Positions 55,027 through 64,000 of a stretch of 64,000 nucleotides of DNA are shown piece after piece; within the stretch, counting starts at the first letter, position 1; every line of letters starts with the position of its first letter. Made by a program: the position numbers and the translations under genes. The DNA is from Lepus europaeus (Eukaryota; Chordata; Mammalia; Lagomorpha; Leporidae). Location of the stretch: contig NC_084844.1 in NCBI RefSeq assembly GCF_033115175.1, positions 30,599,885 through 30,663,884 of the forward strand. Reading direction: 5' to 3'. The notes below the pieces were generated by a model, which saw nothing but the letters and a program-made list of their open reading frames with translations, did not search any database and had not been told where the DNA came from.

Positions 55027-56254
55027 TACTTTGGCACTTCTCTACCTTCTCTCTATGGGAGATGAGCTGCCCTCAATTCACATGCTCTGTTCCCTCTCCT
55101 CTCCTTGAGTTATGCTGGGTGACTGACTTAGGTAAGTGCCAAAAAATAATAAGCACCATTTCCATACTGCCTTAGCTGGCAATTTGCTGTGATCTCAGGC
55201 TGGTTTACAAGCTGTTTCCCAAAATTAGGAGAAGGAGACAGAGTTCCAAGTGAATGCCATCCAAATGGCACTTTCTCAGACTCATTCCTGGGAATAGGGA
55301 CCACAGGTCCTTAACTCTCATCTTCTTTCCCTGGGAAGGAACAGAGAAGTGAGAGGTCACATCATTTGGAAACCCTCTGCCATATCAGATCCTAGCTTCT
55401 TCTCATTAGGCAATAAAACCAAATCCCCCAAACCTACTCCTGTCATCTGTGGCCCACTTGCTATTCCAGAGAACAGTGAATCCTTAGAATTTCCACTCAG
55501 GTTCTAGAAAGAATGTGATTCATTTCAAAATAACCTTCTGGAGAATGTGTGCTCAAGCCTAGACCAAGGGACTTCCCTGTTCAGAGCTGACAAGGACCTC
55601 ACTGCCCATTGCCTATGCCCATCTCTGGCTGGCTCACCTGGCTGCAAGGGCCAGCTCAGTGACCCTGGACCAGGAAGCACCAACAATTTCTGCTCCCAAG
55701 AGCTACCTCACATGGCACATGATGTGTTCGTATTTCTTATGACCTCTCTCCTCCACCTTTGTATCACGCATGCATAAGCCCTCACTCCCCTCACTGAACT
55801 GTAGGTTTCTCTATGTCACAAGCAATGTGGGATTCACCTGTGTCTCACCCTGTAAGCCTCACAAATGAATTCTCATCCCAAAAGCTGCCCAAGGACTTGG
55901 TGCCAGGGAACAGCTGCTCATTTTGGGTTCTTCCGGGACACTTCATAAACTTCCTCTTTCCAAACACACTTCATCGCAGGCACCTTCCAACCCTGGCTCC
56001 CAGGAGCTCCTGAGCTTTATTTCTTAGAATTAGGGAGCAATCCCTGGGTTCTTTCCCAGCATACGCCCACATGTACACATTCACCTAACACCACCCTGGC
56101 CGTGGGGCAGGGAGAGGTGCTAAGCAGTACCCAAGAAAAGCAGCTTTGCCACACTCTTCCACTCCCTGCCCAGTGTAACCCACCACAACCCCTCTCCACC
56201 CAGTGTGGGAGGAGCCCGAGCTCCCTGCAGACAGGCCCCCACTGCACAGAGAGG
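55027..56254. other. Unassigned sequence, possible L2 decay
   Basis: TGTAGGTTTCTCTATGTCAC near 55800 could be a heavily decayed L2 3' end. No exon or RNA gene is seen. Confidence 0.35.
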
Positions 56255-56400
56255 TAGTTGTGTGCAGTGGAAAGTGCAGTGGCCAGCAGGTGGGAAACTC
56301 AGGCTGTCATATTGGCTTTCTCTGGCTCTGATGTCTTGAAAAGCCATTTCTCTTCCAGATTTCTTCCCTATAAAAACAAAATCGGTGTTTCCCACAACAT
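56255..56400 (+). mobile_element. MIR SINE fragment
   Basis: GTGTGCAGTGGAAAGTGCAG, then GGTGGGAAACTCAGGCTGTC and TGATGTCTTGAAAAGCCATT, is the MIR 5' half. Confidence 0.55.
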
Positions 56401-56799
56401 TTTCTAGCTTTGCAACCCATGATTTAAGTGAAATTGTATCTGAATAACATAATAATAACAATACTGCTTTGATTGAGATTAGAAAGGATGTGACTTAACC
56501 TCTTTCCCCTGTCTCCTTACTTCCATCTGCTCCAGTGAAAGCCTCTGGGAAACCCCAGGACAACACTTGAAAAACATTGAATTAACAAACACTGGAGGAG
56601 TCCTCCTAGTCTGTGTAGTTGATCCTAAAATGTGACCACTATGGAGGGAGGTTGAAGGAAGCGAAGGGTGGTTACCAAGGACGAGATCTGGAATGTGCTG
56701 TGCTGTCCACACACAACACACGCACCACCAACAGTCCCAGACCTTAACTGTCGTGGGTCCGTGTAAGGACAAGAACTTATCACTGTCATTCTCTTTCAT
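56401..56799. other. Unassigned sequence
   Basis: No recognised feature. Confidence 0.4.
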
Positions 56800-57030
56800 A
56801 TCGGGTGACTCCTGGCGTGTGGAGTTGCTTCCCCTGTATCCTCTGCTAAAGCTCTATATTCTCCCTTGCTTCACATGCAGACTAGTCCTGTATGTCCCCC
56901 TCATGTCACTGTGCTGTCAAAGAATTAGGGCCTGGATGGTGTCTTACTCAGTTCCGTGTCTCAGCAGCTAGCTCAGCTCCATGGCCAGTGCTTGGGTAAA
57001 TGGCGATGAATTGAATGAGTGCCAGTGTAT
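56800..57030 (+). mobile_element. L2 3' end
   Basis: AGAATTAGGGCCTGGATGGT, then TTACTCAGTTCCGTGTCTCA, CCATGGCCAGTGCTTGGGTA and GATGAATTGAATGAGTG, is a decayed L2 end. Confidence 0.55.
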
Positions 57031-57290
57031 AGATTCAGGCTGCTGCTCTCTTGGCCTGCAAAGCGTAACACACACGCCCTTTCTCACAACTTCTTTGGCA
57101 ACCCTTGCTTCATCCCATGCTTCTTCTGGAATTTGCTGGGAGGATGTCAAGAGTTCCACTCCTGACACAAACCCACTGGGAGTCTCTGCTCTCCATAGAA
57201 CTTGCCCTGACTCTCCCTTTGGGCACATGGAGTCCTTCATATTTTTCAACCCACCATGATCTATCTCTTTATTCCTCTTCCATTAACATT
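57031..57290. other. Unassigned sequence
   Basis: No recognised feature; overlapping short frames on both strands. Confidence 0.4.
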
Positions 57291-57370
57291 ACATCACATC
57301 ACATCACATCACATCACATCACATCACATAATATCACATAGCATAGCATAGCATAGCATAGCATAGCATA
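57291..57370. repeat. Two adjacent pentanucleotide arrays
   Basis: (ACATC)n covers 57291-57329 (nearly 8 units). After a transitional AATATCACATA it becomes (GCATA)n at 57341-57370 (6 units). Confidence 0.95.
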
Positions 57371-57684
57371 GAATAGCATGACATGACAACAAACATATTC
57401 AGTCCTGGGCTTGTCCTTTCTATTCTTAGGGCTGCTTGCCCAGTGGTAAGGATTCTAGTGGGTGACACCCAGTTGTCTGGCGCTCCGGCTTCTCAGTAAC
57501 CTTCAGGAACACATAACCGGTCTCTGTGGTGCTTCAAGATGAGGATCTTGTAAGACGCTGTGAGTTTGGTTTTACTTGCTGATGAGCTAGGTCTGTTCTC
57601 AGCACAATCTGCTGCCTGCTGTAGGTAGACTACCTTGTGCACTGTTCGTGTTTCTAGGACACAGATTTTTTTTTTTTTTTATCA
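57371..57684. other. Unassigned sequence
   Basis: A T run lies at about 57666-57680. No other feature. Confidence 0.4.
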
Positions 57685-57795
57685 TAACCATGCTGAGAAT
57701 GAGGTAACTCAGGTCAGAGAAGTTAAACTTGCTGAAGCTCACAATGATGAAATTGGAATTCAAACTAGGGTCTTTCTTACCTCCAGGTTGTAGTG
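57685..57795 (+). mobile_element. MIR SINE fragment
   Basis: GAATGAGGTAACTCAGGTCA, then GAAATTGGAATTCAAACTAG, is the MIR 3' part. Confidence 0.65.
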
Positions 57796-57814
57796 TTCAC
57801 ATAGTAGCAAAGGA

Positions 57815-58040
57815 ATGTTTGTTGATCATTTGCTATGTGCCTACTGGTGACGGAAGCATTTTAAATGCATTCCATCGTTTAAGTCTCACATCAACGTGCG
57901 ACTGGGTGACTGTTGTCCTCATTTTACAGATGATAAAACTGAAGCCCAGGAAAACTCACACACAGAGAGCATGTAGTCAGTGCTGAGCTTCCATGTGGCC
58001 CTGCGTTGGTCCCAGTGAGCACTAATCCACGGCATGCCAC
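57815..58040 (+). mobile_element. MIR SINE
   Basis: TTGCTATGTGCCTACTGGTG, CATTCCATCGTTTAAGTCTC, CCTCATTTTACAGATGATAA and AACTGAAGCCCAGGAAAACT form a clear MIR core. Confidence 0.85.
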
Positions 58041-58157
58041 AGATGCTCCTCACCGGGACATCCCACTAAAGATATCATGATATCTCCACCAGAGGTCACA
58101 CAGAGAAAAAGACAAGCAATTGCATTCTAGATTTTCCACCTGTGACCATAAAGCCAC

Positions 58158-58190
58158 ACATACACACACACACACACACACTCACACACC
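58158..58190. repeat. (CA)n microsatellite
   Basis: CACATACACACACACACACA with a single CT interruption. Confidence 0.95.
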
Positions 58191-58529
58191 ACTAGCCCCT
58201 GGGGTCATATTCAAATATGAAGGGAAACAAGATATCCGTCTCAGTCCTGACCCTGATCCCTGCTGGCAAGCTGTGATTCACTCTCCTCTTGTTCCCAGCT
58301 TCCTGAGCTTCCTCATCTACCCTCCCCAGGCAGATCACATTCAGGAATTGTAAACCCAGGTGAATGTTCACATAAGCAAAATGTAAGTAGGGCAACTACC
58401 TTGCAGGAAGTCTATCAGATAATGCATCCTCAAGCCACCTGTGAATAATTGGGGGCTGTCTGCTTTGGATTATCTACACAGTTTCCACCACTAGCAATGC
58501 CGAATGAGACCCCTGTTTAACACTGGGAA
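58191..58529. other. Unassigned sequence
   Basis: No recognised feature. Confidence 0.4.
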
Positions 58530-58812
58530 AGGCAGCAACACCCTGATGAAACTGAACAAGCCCCAAACCAAATTCCTGGCTTTGCTTCCAAGATCCACTC
58601 CTCCCAGCAACTTCCCCGTCTCATCCAATGGAAACTCTTCTCTCCGTTGCTCCAGCAACAAACTTGAAGTCATCCTTGGCTCCTTCCTTTCTCTCGCACC
58701 CCATCTGCAGTCCATCAGCAAATCCCACAGGCACTACCTTCAAAACACATCCAGAAGCTGATTGCTTTTCACCACCGCCACTCGCTACTACTTGAAAGCA
58801 GTTCTTCCACCC
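58530..58812 (+). mobile_element. L2 LINE, first part
   Basis: AACTTGAAGTCATCCTTGGC, then TCCTTCCTTTCTCTCGCACC, CAGTCCATCAGCAAATCCCA and CTACCTTCAAAACACATCCA, follows the L2 coding-derived region closely. It is split by MER20. Confidence 0.88.
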
Positions 58813-58814
58813 CA

Positions 58815-58982
58815 GCTCTGCTAACCTTGCTTGTTGGAGGAGGCTGTTTGTGCACAGGAGGATGTTAATAGCAACCCTGGCTGCTAGCCCCCAGAGGCCT
58901 CCAGCATAAGCCCCTCTCCCCAAAACAAACCACGCCCTCTCCATACCTTGCCCAAATCACCCCCAGTTGAGAAACGCTGCTC
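58815..58982 (-). mobile_element. MER20 hAT element, antisense
   Basis: GAGGCTGTTTGTGCACAGGA, then GGATGTTAATAGCAACCCTG, TTGCCCAAATCACCCCCAGT and TGAGAAACGCTG, is the reverse of MER20. Confidence 0.8.
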
Positions 58983-58984
58983 TA

Positions 58985-59612
58985 GCCTAGGCCTTTGTCA
59001 GCTTTCCCTTCCCACTGCTGGTAGCACCAACTCCCCGTTTCCTGTCTTGCCCCACTGCAGACTATTCTCAGCCCAGCAGCAGAGGGAGTCTTCTACTCTG
59101 GACTTGGACTGATCCACTCCTCTGCTCACCACGCTCCATGGCTTCCATCTCACTGAAAGCTCAAGTCCTCCAATAGCTTAAAAAGCCCTACTTAATCTGC
59201 ACCAGCCCCACTGCCTGTGACCACCGCCAGCTCTTTTGCTACCTCTGTGGCCCTTGTTCCGTGAACGGTAGCCACTCTGGCCTGGCTGCTCCTTAAATGT
59301 CAACAATCCCCCTGCCTCAGGACCTCTGTGTGTGCTGCTCTCTCTTCCTAGAGCAGAGCTTGCTCCCTCACGTTCTTCAGGACTTACAATAGACCTTTTC
59401 CGGTCACTGTGGGTACAATTACCCCTCCTACTCATTCCTACCCCAGTCTTCCTGTCCTCCTTAACCCTTTATACCCCTCTCCACCCCTAGGGCACTTACT
59501 ACCATCTGAATACCATGTTTCCTTATTTATTTGCTTATTCTCTGTTGTGGGATTCCTAACATCTAGTGGCCACTTAATGAATAATTGTTGAGCACATGGA
59601 TGAATGATCAAG
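58985..59612 (+). mobile_element. L2 LINE, second part
   Basis: TTTCCTGTCTTGCCCCACTG, then TCTGCTCACCACGCTCCATG, CCTGCCTCAGGACCTCTGTG, GGGCACTTACTACCATCTGA and finally AATTGTTGAGCACATGGATG, is the rest of the L2 to its end. With the first part it is the longest L2 in the window, about 900 bp. Confidence 0.9.
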
Positions 59613-59809
59613 CAATATCAAATTTCCTGAAAACACTGTTAAGTTCTGAGGGACATGGTTTGATCAGTGGCTGCTTGAGTTCTTTGTAACAAGCTTTATT
59701 TTCATTTGTTTCTGTTTTTTCCAGTGTGTCTGAATTCTAGAGGAGGGAAGATGGTGTAGTCATTTGACCCTGTAACGACTGGGCATTTTCTCAGGCCCGC
59801 AGAGATATC
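59613..59809. other. Unassigned sequence
   Basis: No recognised feature. Confidence 0.4.
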
Positions 59810-59880
59810 CCTTCTGTTCATTCACCAAACATGTACTCTGTATACTGCATGACCCACGCTAGTGCTTGGAGGATAAAATT
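59810..59880 (-). mobile_element. L2 3' end, antisense fragment
   Basis: TCTGTTCATTCACCAAACAT, then GTACTCTGTATACTGCATGA, resembles the reversed L2 end. Confidence 0.5.
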
Positions 59881-59896
59881 AAGAATGTGACATTAT
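59881..59896. repeat. CSINE target-site duplication, left copy
   Basis: AAGAATGTGACATTAT is repeated exactly at 60238-60253 (16 bp). Confidence 0.95.
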
Positions 59897-60237
59897 AGGC
59901 CGGCGCCACGGCTCAATAGGCTAATCCTCCGCCTAGTGGCACCGGCACACCGGGTTCTAGTCCTGGTCGGGTGCCGGATTCTATCCCAGTTGCCCCTCTT
60001 CCAGGCCAGCTCTCTGCTATGGCCCGGGAAGGCAGTGGAGGATGGCCCAAGTGCTTAGGTCCTGTACCCCATGGGAGACCAGGAGAAGCACCTGGCTCCT
60101 GGCTTCGGATGAGTGTGATACGCCGGCCAAAGCACGCCGGCCACGGTGGCCATTGGAGGGTGAACAACGGCAAAGGAAGACCTTTCTCTCTGTCTCTCTC
60201 ACTGTCCACTCTGCCTGTCAAAAAAAAAAAAAAAAAA
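59897..60237 (+). mobile_element. CSINE, complete
   Basis: The head GGCCGGCGCCACGGCTCAAT, B-box-like GGTTCTAGTCC and a pure A tail are intact, with perfect flanking duplications. It is one of the youngest-looking insertions here. Confidence 0.97.
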
Positions 60238-60253
60238 AAGAATGTGACATTAT

Positions 60254-60594
60254 GCGTGCTCCCCGTTTTAAAAAATAAGACAACATGAATTGAGGGAACT
60301 AGATAGACAAGGTTAGGACAAGATGGTGTTTGGGAGAGAAGGATTCCTTGGTATAAGCCTGGAAGGTGCAGTGAAAAGGGGACAGAATGAGCAATGAGTA
60401 AAAAGTCAAATGAATAAGTTTGGAGGTGCTCAGGGAACAGCGGCTAGCCAGCAGCAGGAAGATGAGGTAGGGAAAGGATACTCAGATTCTAAAGGTGCAA
60501 TGGGATTGGAACACAAGAGTGCCAGACCCAGCTGGACAACAGGAAGGCTCAAGAGGGCAGGAGAGTGCAGAGGCCCCAGCCGGTGAGAACTTGG
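60254..60594. other. Unassigned sequence
   Basis: Purine-leaning DNA resembling decayed antisense L2, not assignable by eye. Confidence 0.35.
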
Positions 60595-60745
60595 GTGTGT
60601 TGAGCAGAAGTGTAAGCTCTCTGGGCCTCAGTTGCATGTACTCACTCATGACAGGCTTTGTGCATGTTGAGTAACATGATATATGTAGTTAGCAAGGTGT
60701 TTGGTACCTGACAAACTTTCAAATGTTAGCTAAAGTTATTTCACC
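60595..60745 (+). mobile_element. MIR SINE fragment
   Basis: AAGCTCTCTGGGCCTCAGTT, then GTTAGCAAGGTGTTTGGTAC and AAATGTTAGCTAAAGTTATT, is the MIR core and 3' part. Confidence 0.7.
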
Positions 60746-60912
60746 AATTTTGTATATAATTCACAAATCAGCACCTACTGTTCAGAAATATTTGGTCCAT
60801 GGTTCCCAATGGAGGCTGTGAGAGTACTATGAAGGAGAGAATTTCAATAAGCAGTTGGGCAAAGGATAAAGACATCAAAAGAAAACATTCTTAGGGATAC
60901 ATGAACATGCCT

Positions 60913-60915
60913 GCC

Positions 60916-60965
<50 letters not shown>
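60913..60965. repeat. (TC)n(AC)n compound microsatellite
   Basis: A (CT)n run passes directly into (CA)n ending near 60965. Confidence 0.95.
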
Positions 60966-60967
<2 letters not shown>

Positions 60968-61439
60968 AGATAGAACTCTTGAAACACTGTGTCATACTAA
61001 ACACTCCTGGTTCTGTCCCTCAAGGACTGTTCCCGGAGCCTTGGGAGCCTCCAGGAAGATGGAGGAAGGTGTTGTAATCACTGTTTCTTTTGAGAAATCT
61101 GTGATGACTTGGGATATAGAAAGGTGGTAACAAAATGCTACGCATGAATTGATAAAGTAACTATTATTAATGTGGACAAGGAAGTAAGAGAAAAAAAAGT
61201 CCTAGTTAATTTATCCATGCCCTTGAATGCACATTTTCCTGGTTTTGCTTTACACTGAATCTATCAATCCTTTATACAGTTAAAGTGAATACATAGGTGA
61301 ACTCAATTTATCTTCATAAACCTGGCTTATAAAATAAGTTGACTTTTATGCTAATAATAGGTCTATATGACTCTAAGATTATATCCCCTCTTGAGAGACT
61401 TCCTTTCCCCTACCCAAGAATGACCTTTTGTGTGATCAA
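60966..61439. other. Unassigned sequence
   Basis: No recognised feature. Confidence 0.4.
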
Positions 61440-61560
61440 TCTGTCTCCAAGGTCATTGAAAAAATTAAATAAGTTACTACATTGAAAGTGCTTGCACTGG
61501 TGTCTAGCTCTATTTTAATACAATAGCAGCTACTCAATAAATACTATTTATTATTAATAT
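61440..61560 (+). mobile_element. MIR 3' fragment
   Basis: TTGAAAGTGCTTGCACTGGT, then GCAGCTACTCAATAAATACT and ATTTATTATTAATA, is the MIR 3' end. Confidence 0.65.
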
Positions 61561-61689
61561 TCCTATCACCAATAGCATTCCTTGTATTTCAGTTTTCCCA
61601 TTGGAGTCAGAATTTGGTGACCCAAACTGAAACAAAGGAGTCATGTGCACAGTTGTTGAAGCTGTTCACAAACATTCTGGCTCTTCTTC

Positions 61690-62090
61690 CTTCCTCACAC
61701 CCAGTAGATAGTAGAAGAGTACTTACTCAACCACTTGTAATTGGGTGTATGGGCATGTGACCAGCTGTAGCCAATGGGTCGTGAAGGAAGCAATGAGTTA
61801 CACCTCCAGGGAGGAGCATTTAATTACTGATGCAAGACCCTGTCCAGCTCTATTCTCTGCCAAGAAGACCAGCAAAATCCCAGATAATGGCTGTGCCTTC
61901 TGTCTCTGTCCTCAGGATATAATAATGATGAACTGGAGCGCCATCCTGCAGAGGATATGTAGTATGATCAAGAGACAAATCTTTACCCTTTCAAGCCATT
62001 GGAATTCAGCTTATGTGACCCACTCCGGCTGTCTTGACATAGTGGTGACTTGAAGATCTGAGGACAAGCAATTACACTGTGAGTCACTGC
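61690..62090 (+). mobile_element. Possible MaLR-type LTR
   Basis: GTGACCAGCTGTAGCCAATG, then CCCTTTCAAGCCATTGGAAT, suggests an MLT1-like LTR (...GGCCAATGGG...AAGCCACTGAG...). The ends are not clear. Confidence 0.4.
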
Positions 62091-62884
62091 CAAGCGGGAG
62101 GCCATGGCTTATGGGGAATCCAAAAAGATTCTTTACCAGTGCATGTTTCCACCACAGCATTTCCCAGGGTTTTGTTTGCATTTGGGGGAGAATGTGAGAG
62201 AAGGGAAAATAAGGCGAGAAAATCTTCAGCTATGAGCTCCCAATGTAAGGATTATGCCTTGAGAATATTCCCTTGGTGGCAGATAAGGTGGTCCAAACAC
62301 ATGGCTTCATTCTCAGTTTGGCAATTGAGGTTTTTGTCAACAACCACACCCCCTCTCCATCACTGTGACATTTTAGTGCCCCTTTCTACCTACTAGTCTC
62401 AGCCAGAATCATCAGAGATTTGCAAATACTGTTGCCCATCAAAATGGAAACAGAAACGGAGTTCCCAGCCCTTCTAAAACTTGTCTCCTTATGCTCAACC
62501 CTACTCGGTGATCTTCAAGCTTTCTATGCCAGGAACTTTGTAGGTCTTTGTCACACCTGCAACTTGTCTTCTAGTTCCCACATGTCAGGAACCCTACCCT
62601 TTTTCCTGTCACCTCCTAAAAAAGTGGGTAGACTCCTCTGGTTGCCATTTATCAAAACCTCTGTAATTTTGTTTTCAGGTCTGTCTCAAATTGGACTGGG
62701 ATTAAGCACTCCTTTCTCTACCTTAGCTGCTTAACACAACGCCTGGCTTCTGGAGGTGGCCTGACCTCCGAAGACCTAGCTCAGGTGACAGGTGCCACCT
62801 GAAGGTAGGCTGCTGCATCAGCCCATCCTGTTCCCCATCTACTACCGATTGTGGTAGAGGTAGCTGTTCATTGTTTTGTGTCTC
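62091..62884. other. Unassigned sequence
   Basis: No recognised repeat. Frames at 62079-62396 and 62420-62734 (about 105 codons each) show no domain. Confidence 0.4.
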
Positions 62885-63065
62885 CCTCCATGCACCCTGG
62901 CAAAGCTTTATAAGCCTATCTTCTCCTTAGAGACTTTCTCTTCTGATAGACTGGGATCTCCTGTAACGTAAGCCTTTCACTGGTTTTTATTTTCTCCTTT
63001 GTTCAATTAATGATTCTCTGGTCTATTCTTGCATACACTTAGTATATGCTTGTTCAATTATCAGA
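62885..63065 (+). mobile_element. Possible L2 3' end
   Basis: GACTGGGATCTCCTGTAACG and ATACACTTAGTATATGCTTG with TTCAATTA resemble the L2 end, much decayed. Confidence 0.45.
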
Positions 63066-63635
63066 TTGAGTGTGCAGCTTATATATCCACACAAATTCAC
63101 ACACATATGGTTAATTAAGGTATGGTGTGGACTACAGGGAAAAAAAGATGGATGAGAAAACTCTTAAATAGTGAGAAATAAACACACACAAAAAATATGG
63201 ATGTGAGTCTTCTACAACCTACCGTTAAGATTTCCTTGATATGCTATGGGTCTTAAAGTTTCAAATAGACAAGTTTTTAAGTTTGACTTTTCCAGACCAC
63301 AAAACAAAGGCTCTGTATGATGCCACAGGTGAACATCTTCTGAAATTTTGTGCCTTAGTAGCTTCACTTGCCTCTTGCTAGTCTTGGTCCCGCCCTTGAG
63401 CATACACCTTGATCTGGGTTTGATCACTGTTACATGATTAAATATGTGATCTCCCAGTGTGTGAGATGAGGTCCCCTCCCCTTATGGTGTGAGCATGCCA
63501 GTGGTAGGCATATCCTGTGTGCCGCATGTCCTGTGGTGACATGGCATACAACAAACAGGAGATAAGTCTGGAATTATTCGGGATTCTTTCCTTCCCTCCC
63601 CATGCAACTGATAAGGTGGTGGTGAACCAGCTTTC
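63066..63635. other. Unassigned sequence
   Basis: No recognised repeat or exon. Confidence 0.4.
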
Positions 63636-63966
63636 TCTTTTTTTTTTCAGATTTATTTTATTTATTTGAAAGACAGAGTTACAGAGAGAGGTAGAGACAG
63701 AGAGAGAGGTCTTCCTTCTGCTGGTTCACTCTTCAGATGGCTGCAACAGCTGGAGCTGAGCCCATCTGAAGCCAGGAGCCAGGAACTTCTTCCAGTTCTC
63801 CCATGCAGGTGCAGGGGCCCAAGCTCTTAGGCCATCCTCTACTGTTATCCCAGGCCATAGCAGAGAGCTGGATCGGAATAGGAATAGCTGGGACCAGAAC
63901 TGGTGCCCATATGGGATGCTGGCGCCACAGGCCAGGGCTTTCACCTGCTATGCCACAGCACCGGCC
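63636..63966 (-). mobile_element. CSINE
   Basis: The reversed tail TTCAGATTTATTTTATTTAT, then GAAAGACAGAGTTACAGAG, leads to a reversed head ending in ATGCCACAGCACCGGCCC. CAGCTTTC at 63628-63635 and 63973-63980 is a probable 8-bp duplication. Confidence 0.92.
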
Positions 63967-64000
63967 CTGAGACAGCTTTCATAGGGAGGGGTAATATGAA

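Noticed and set aside
57291..57370. Regular short repeats resembling a CRISPR array
   Set aside because: Units are 5 bp with no spacers, so this is a microsatellite; the host is a mammal.
1..64000. An undescribed multi-gene system
   Set aside because: No clustered intact coding frames, operon-like spacing, or repeat-spacer arrays were found; the window is explained by repeats and noncoding mammalian DNA.

Overview
This window looks like intergenic DNA from a lagomorph, most likely rabbit (Oryctolagus) or a close relative. The main reason is about twenty-five copies of the tRNA-derived C-repeat SINE (CSINE). Each has a GC-rich head containing a GGTTCTAGTCC-like B box, a CT-rich stretch, and an A-rich or AATAAAT tail. 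The second reason is several young LINE-1 3' ends carrying the G-rich 3' UTR and the AATAAAAGTT tail that accompany those SINEs. Older mammal-wide repeats (MIR, L2, MER5, MER20, MLT2 and MaLR LTRs) fill much of the rest. I found no host protein-coding gene, no spliced-exon pattern, no rRNA or tRNA gene, no CRISPR array and no prokaryote-style operon. The only convincing coding frame is the C-terminal end of a LINE-1 ORF2 at 37.5-38.4 kb.

Layout: 0.4-1.9 kb is an antisense L2 interrupted by an ERVL-type LTR and a SINE. 3.2-4.0 kb is a second MLT2-like LTR split by a SINE. 6.5-7.4 kb is a three-SINE cluster, followed by an old L1 piece. 12.9-19.4 kb is one long minus-strand LINE-1. It reaches its own 5' end with a YY1-type site, is bracketed by a 16-bp target-site duplication, and holds four SINEs. 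20.3-21.4 kb contains a MIR and a MER5A, each split by a SINE. 21.7-22.4 kb is an LTR-like repeat. 24-32 kb is mostly unassigned sequence with MIR, L2, MER20 and SINE copies. 34.3-36.0 kb holds a MaLR-like LTR and two LINE-1 3' ends in opposite orientation. 37.0-40.7 kb is a LINE-1 3' UTR into which a CSINE/LINE-1 chimera has inserted. 41.4-44.3 kb is a dense nest of SINEs in an old L1 and a mariner-like MITE. 46-56 kb is comparatively repeat-poor and holds the best candidates for conserved noncoding DNA. 56-64 kb has MIR and L2 copies, including a long L2 split by MER20, a CSINE with a 16-bp duplication, and two adjacent pentanucleotide arrays.

The elements do not act together as a system. 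Their nesting order records successive insertions: L2/MIR/MER first, then LTRs and old L1, then CSINEs and young L1. Family names for old repeats come from recognising consensus-like phrases by eye, so their boundaries are approximate (usually within 10-30 bp). I saw no undescribed gene system here. The most informative items are the L1-in-L1 chimera, the L1 with an intact 5' end, and the split MITE.
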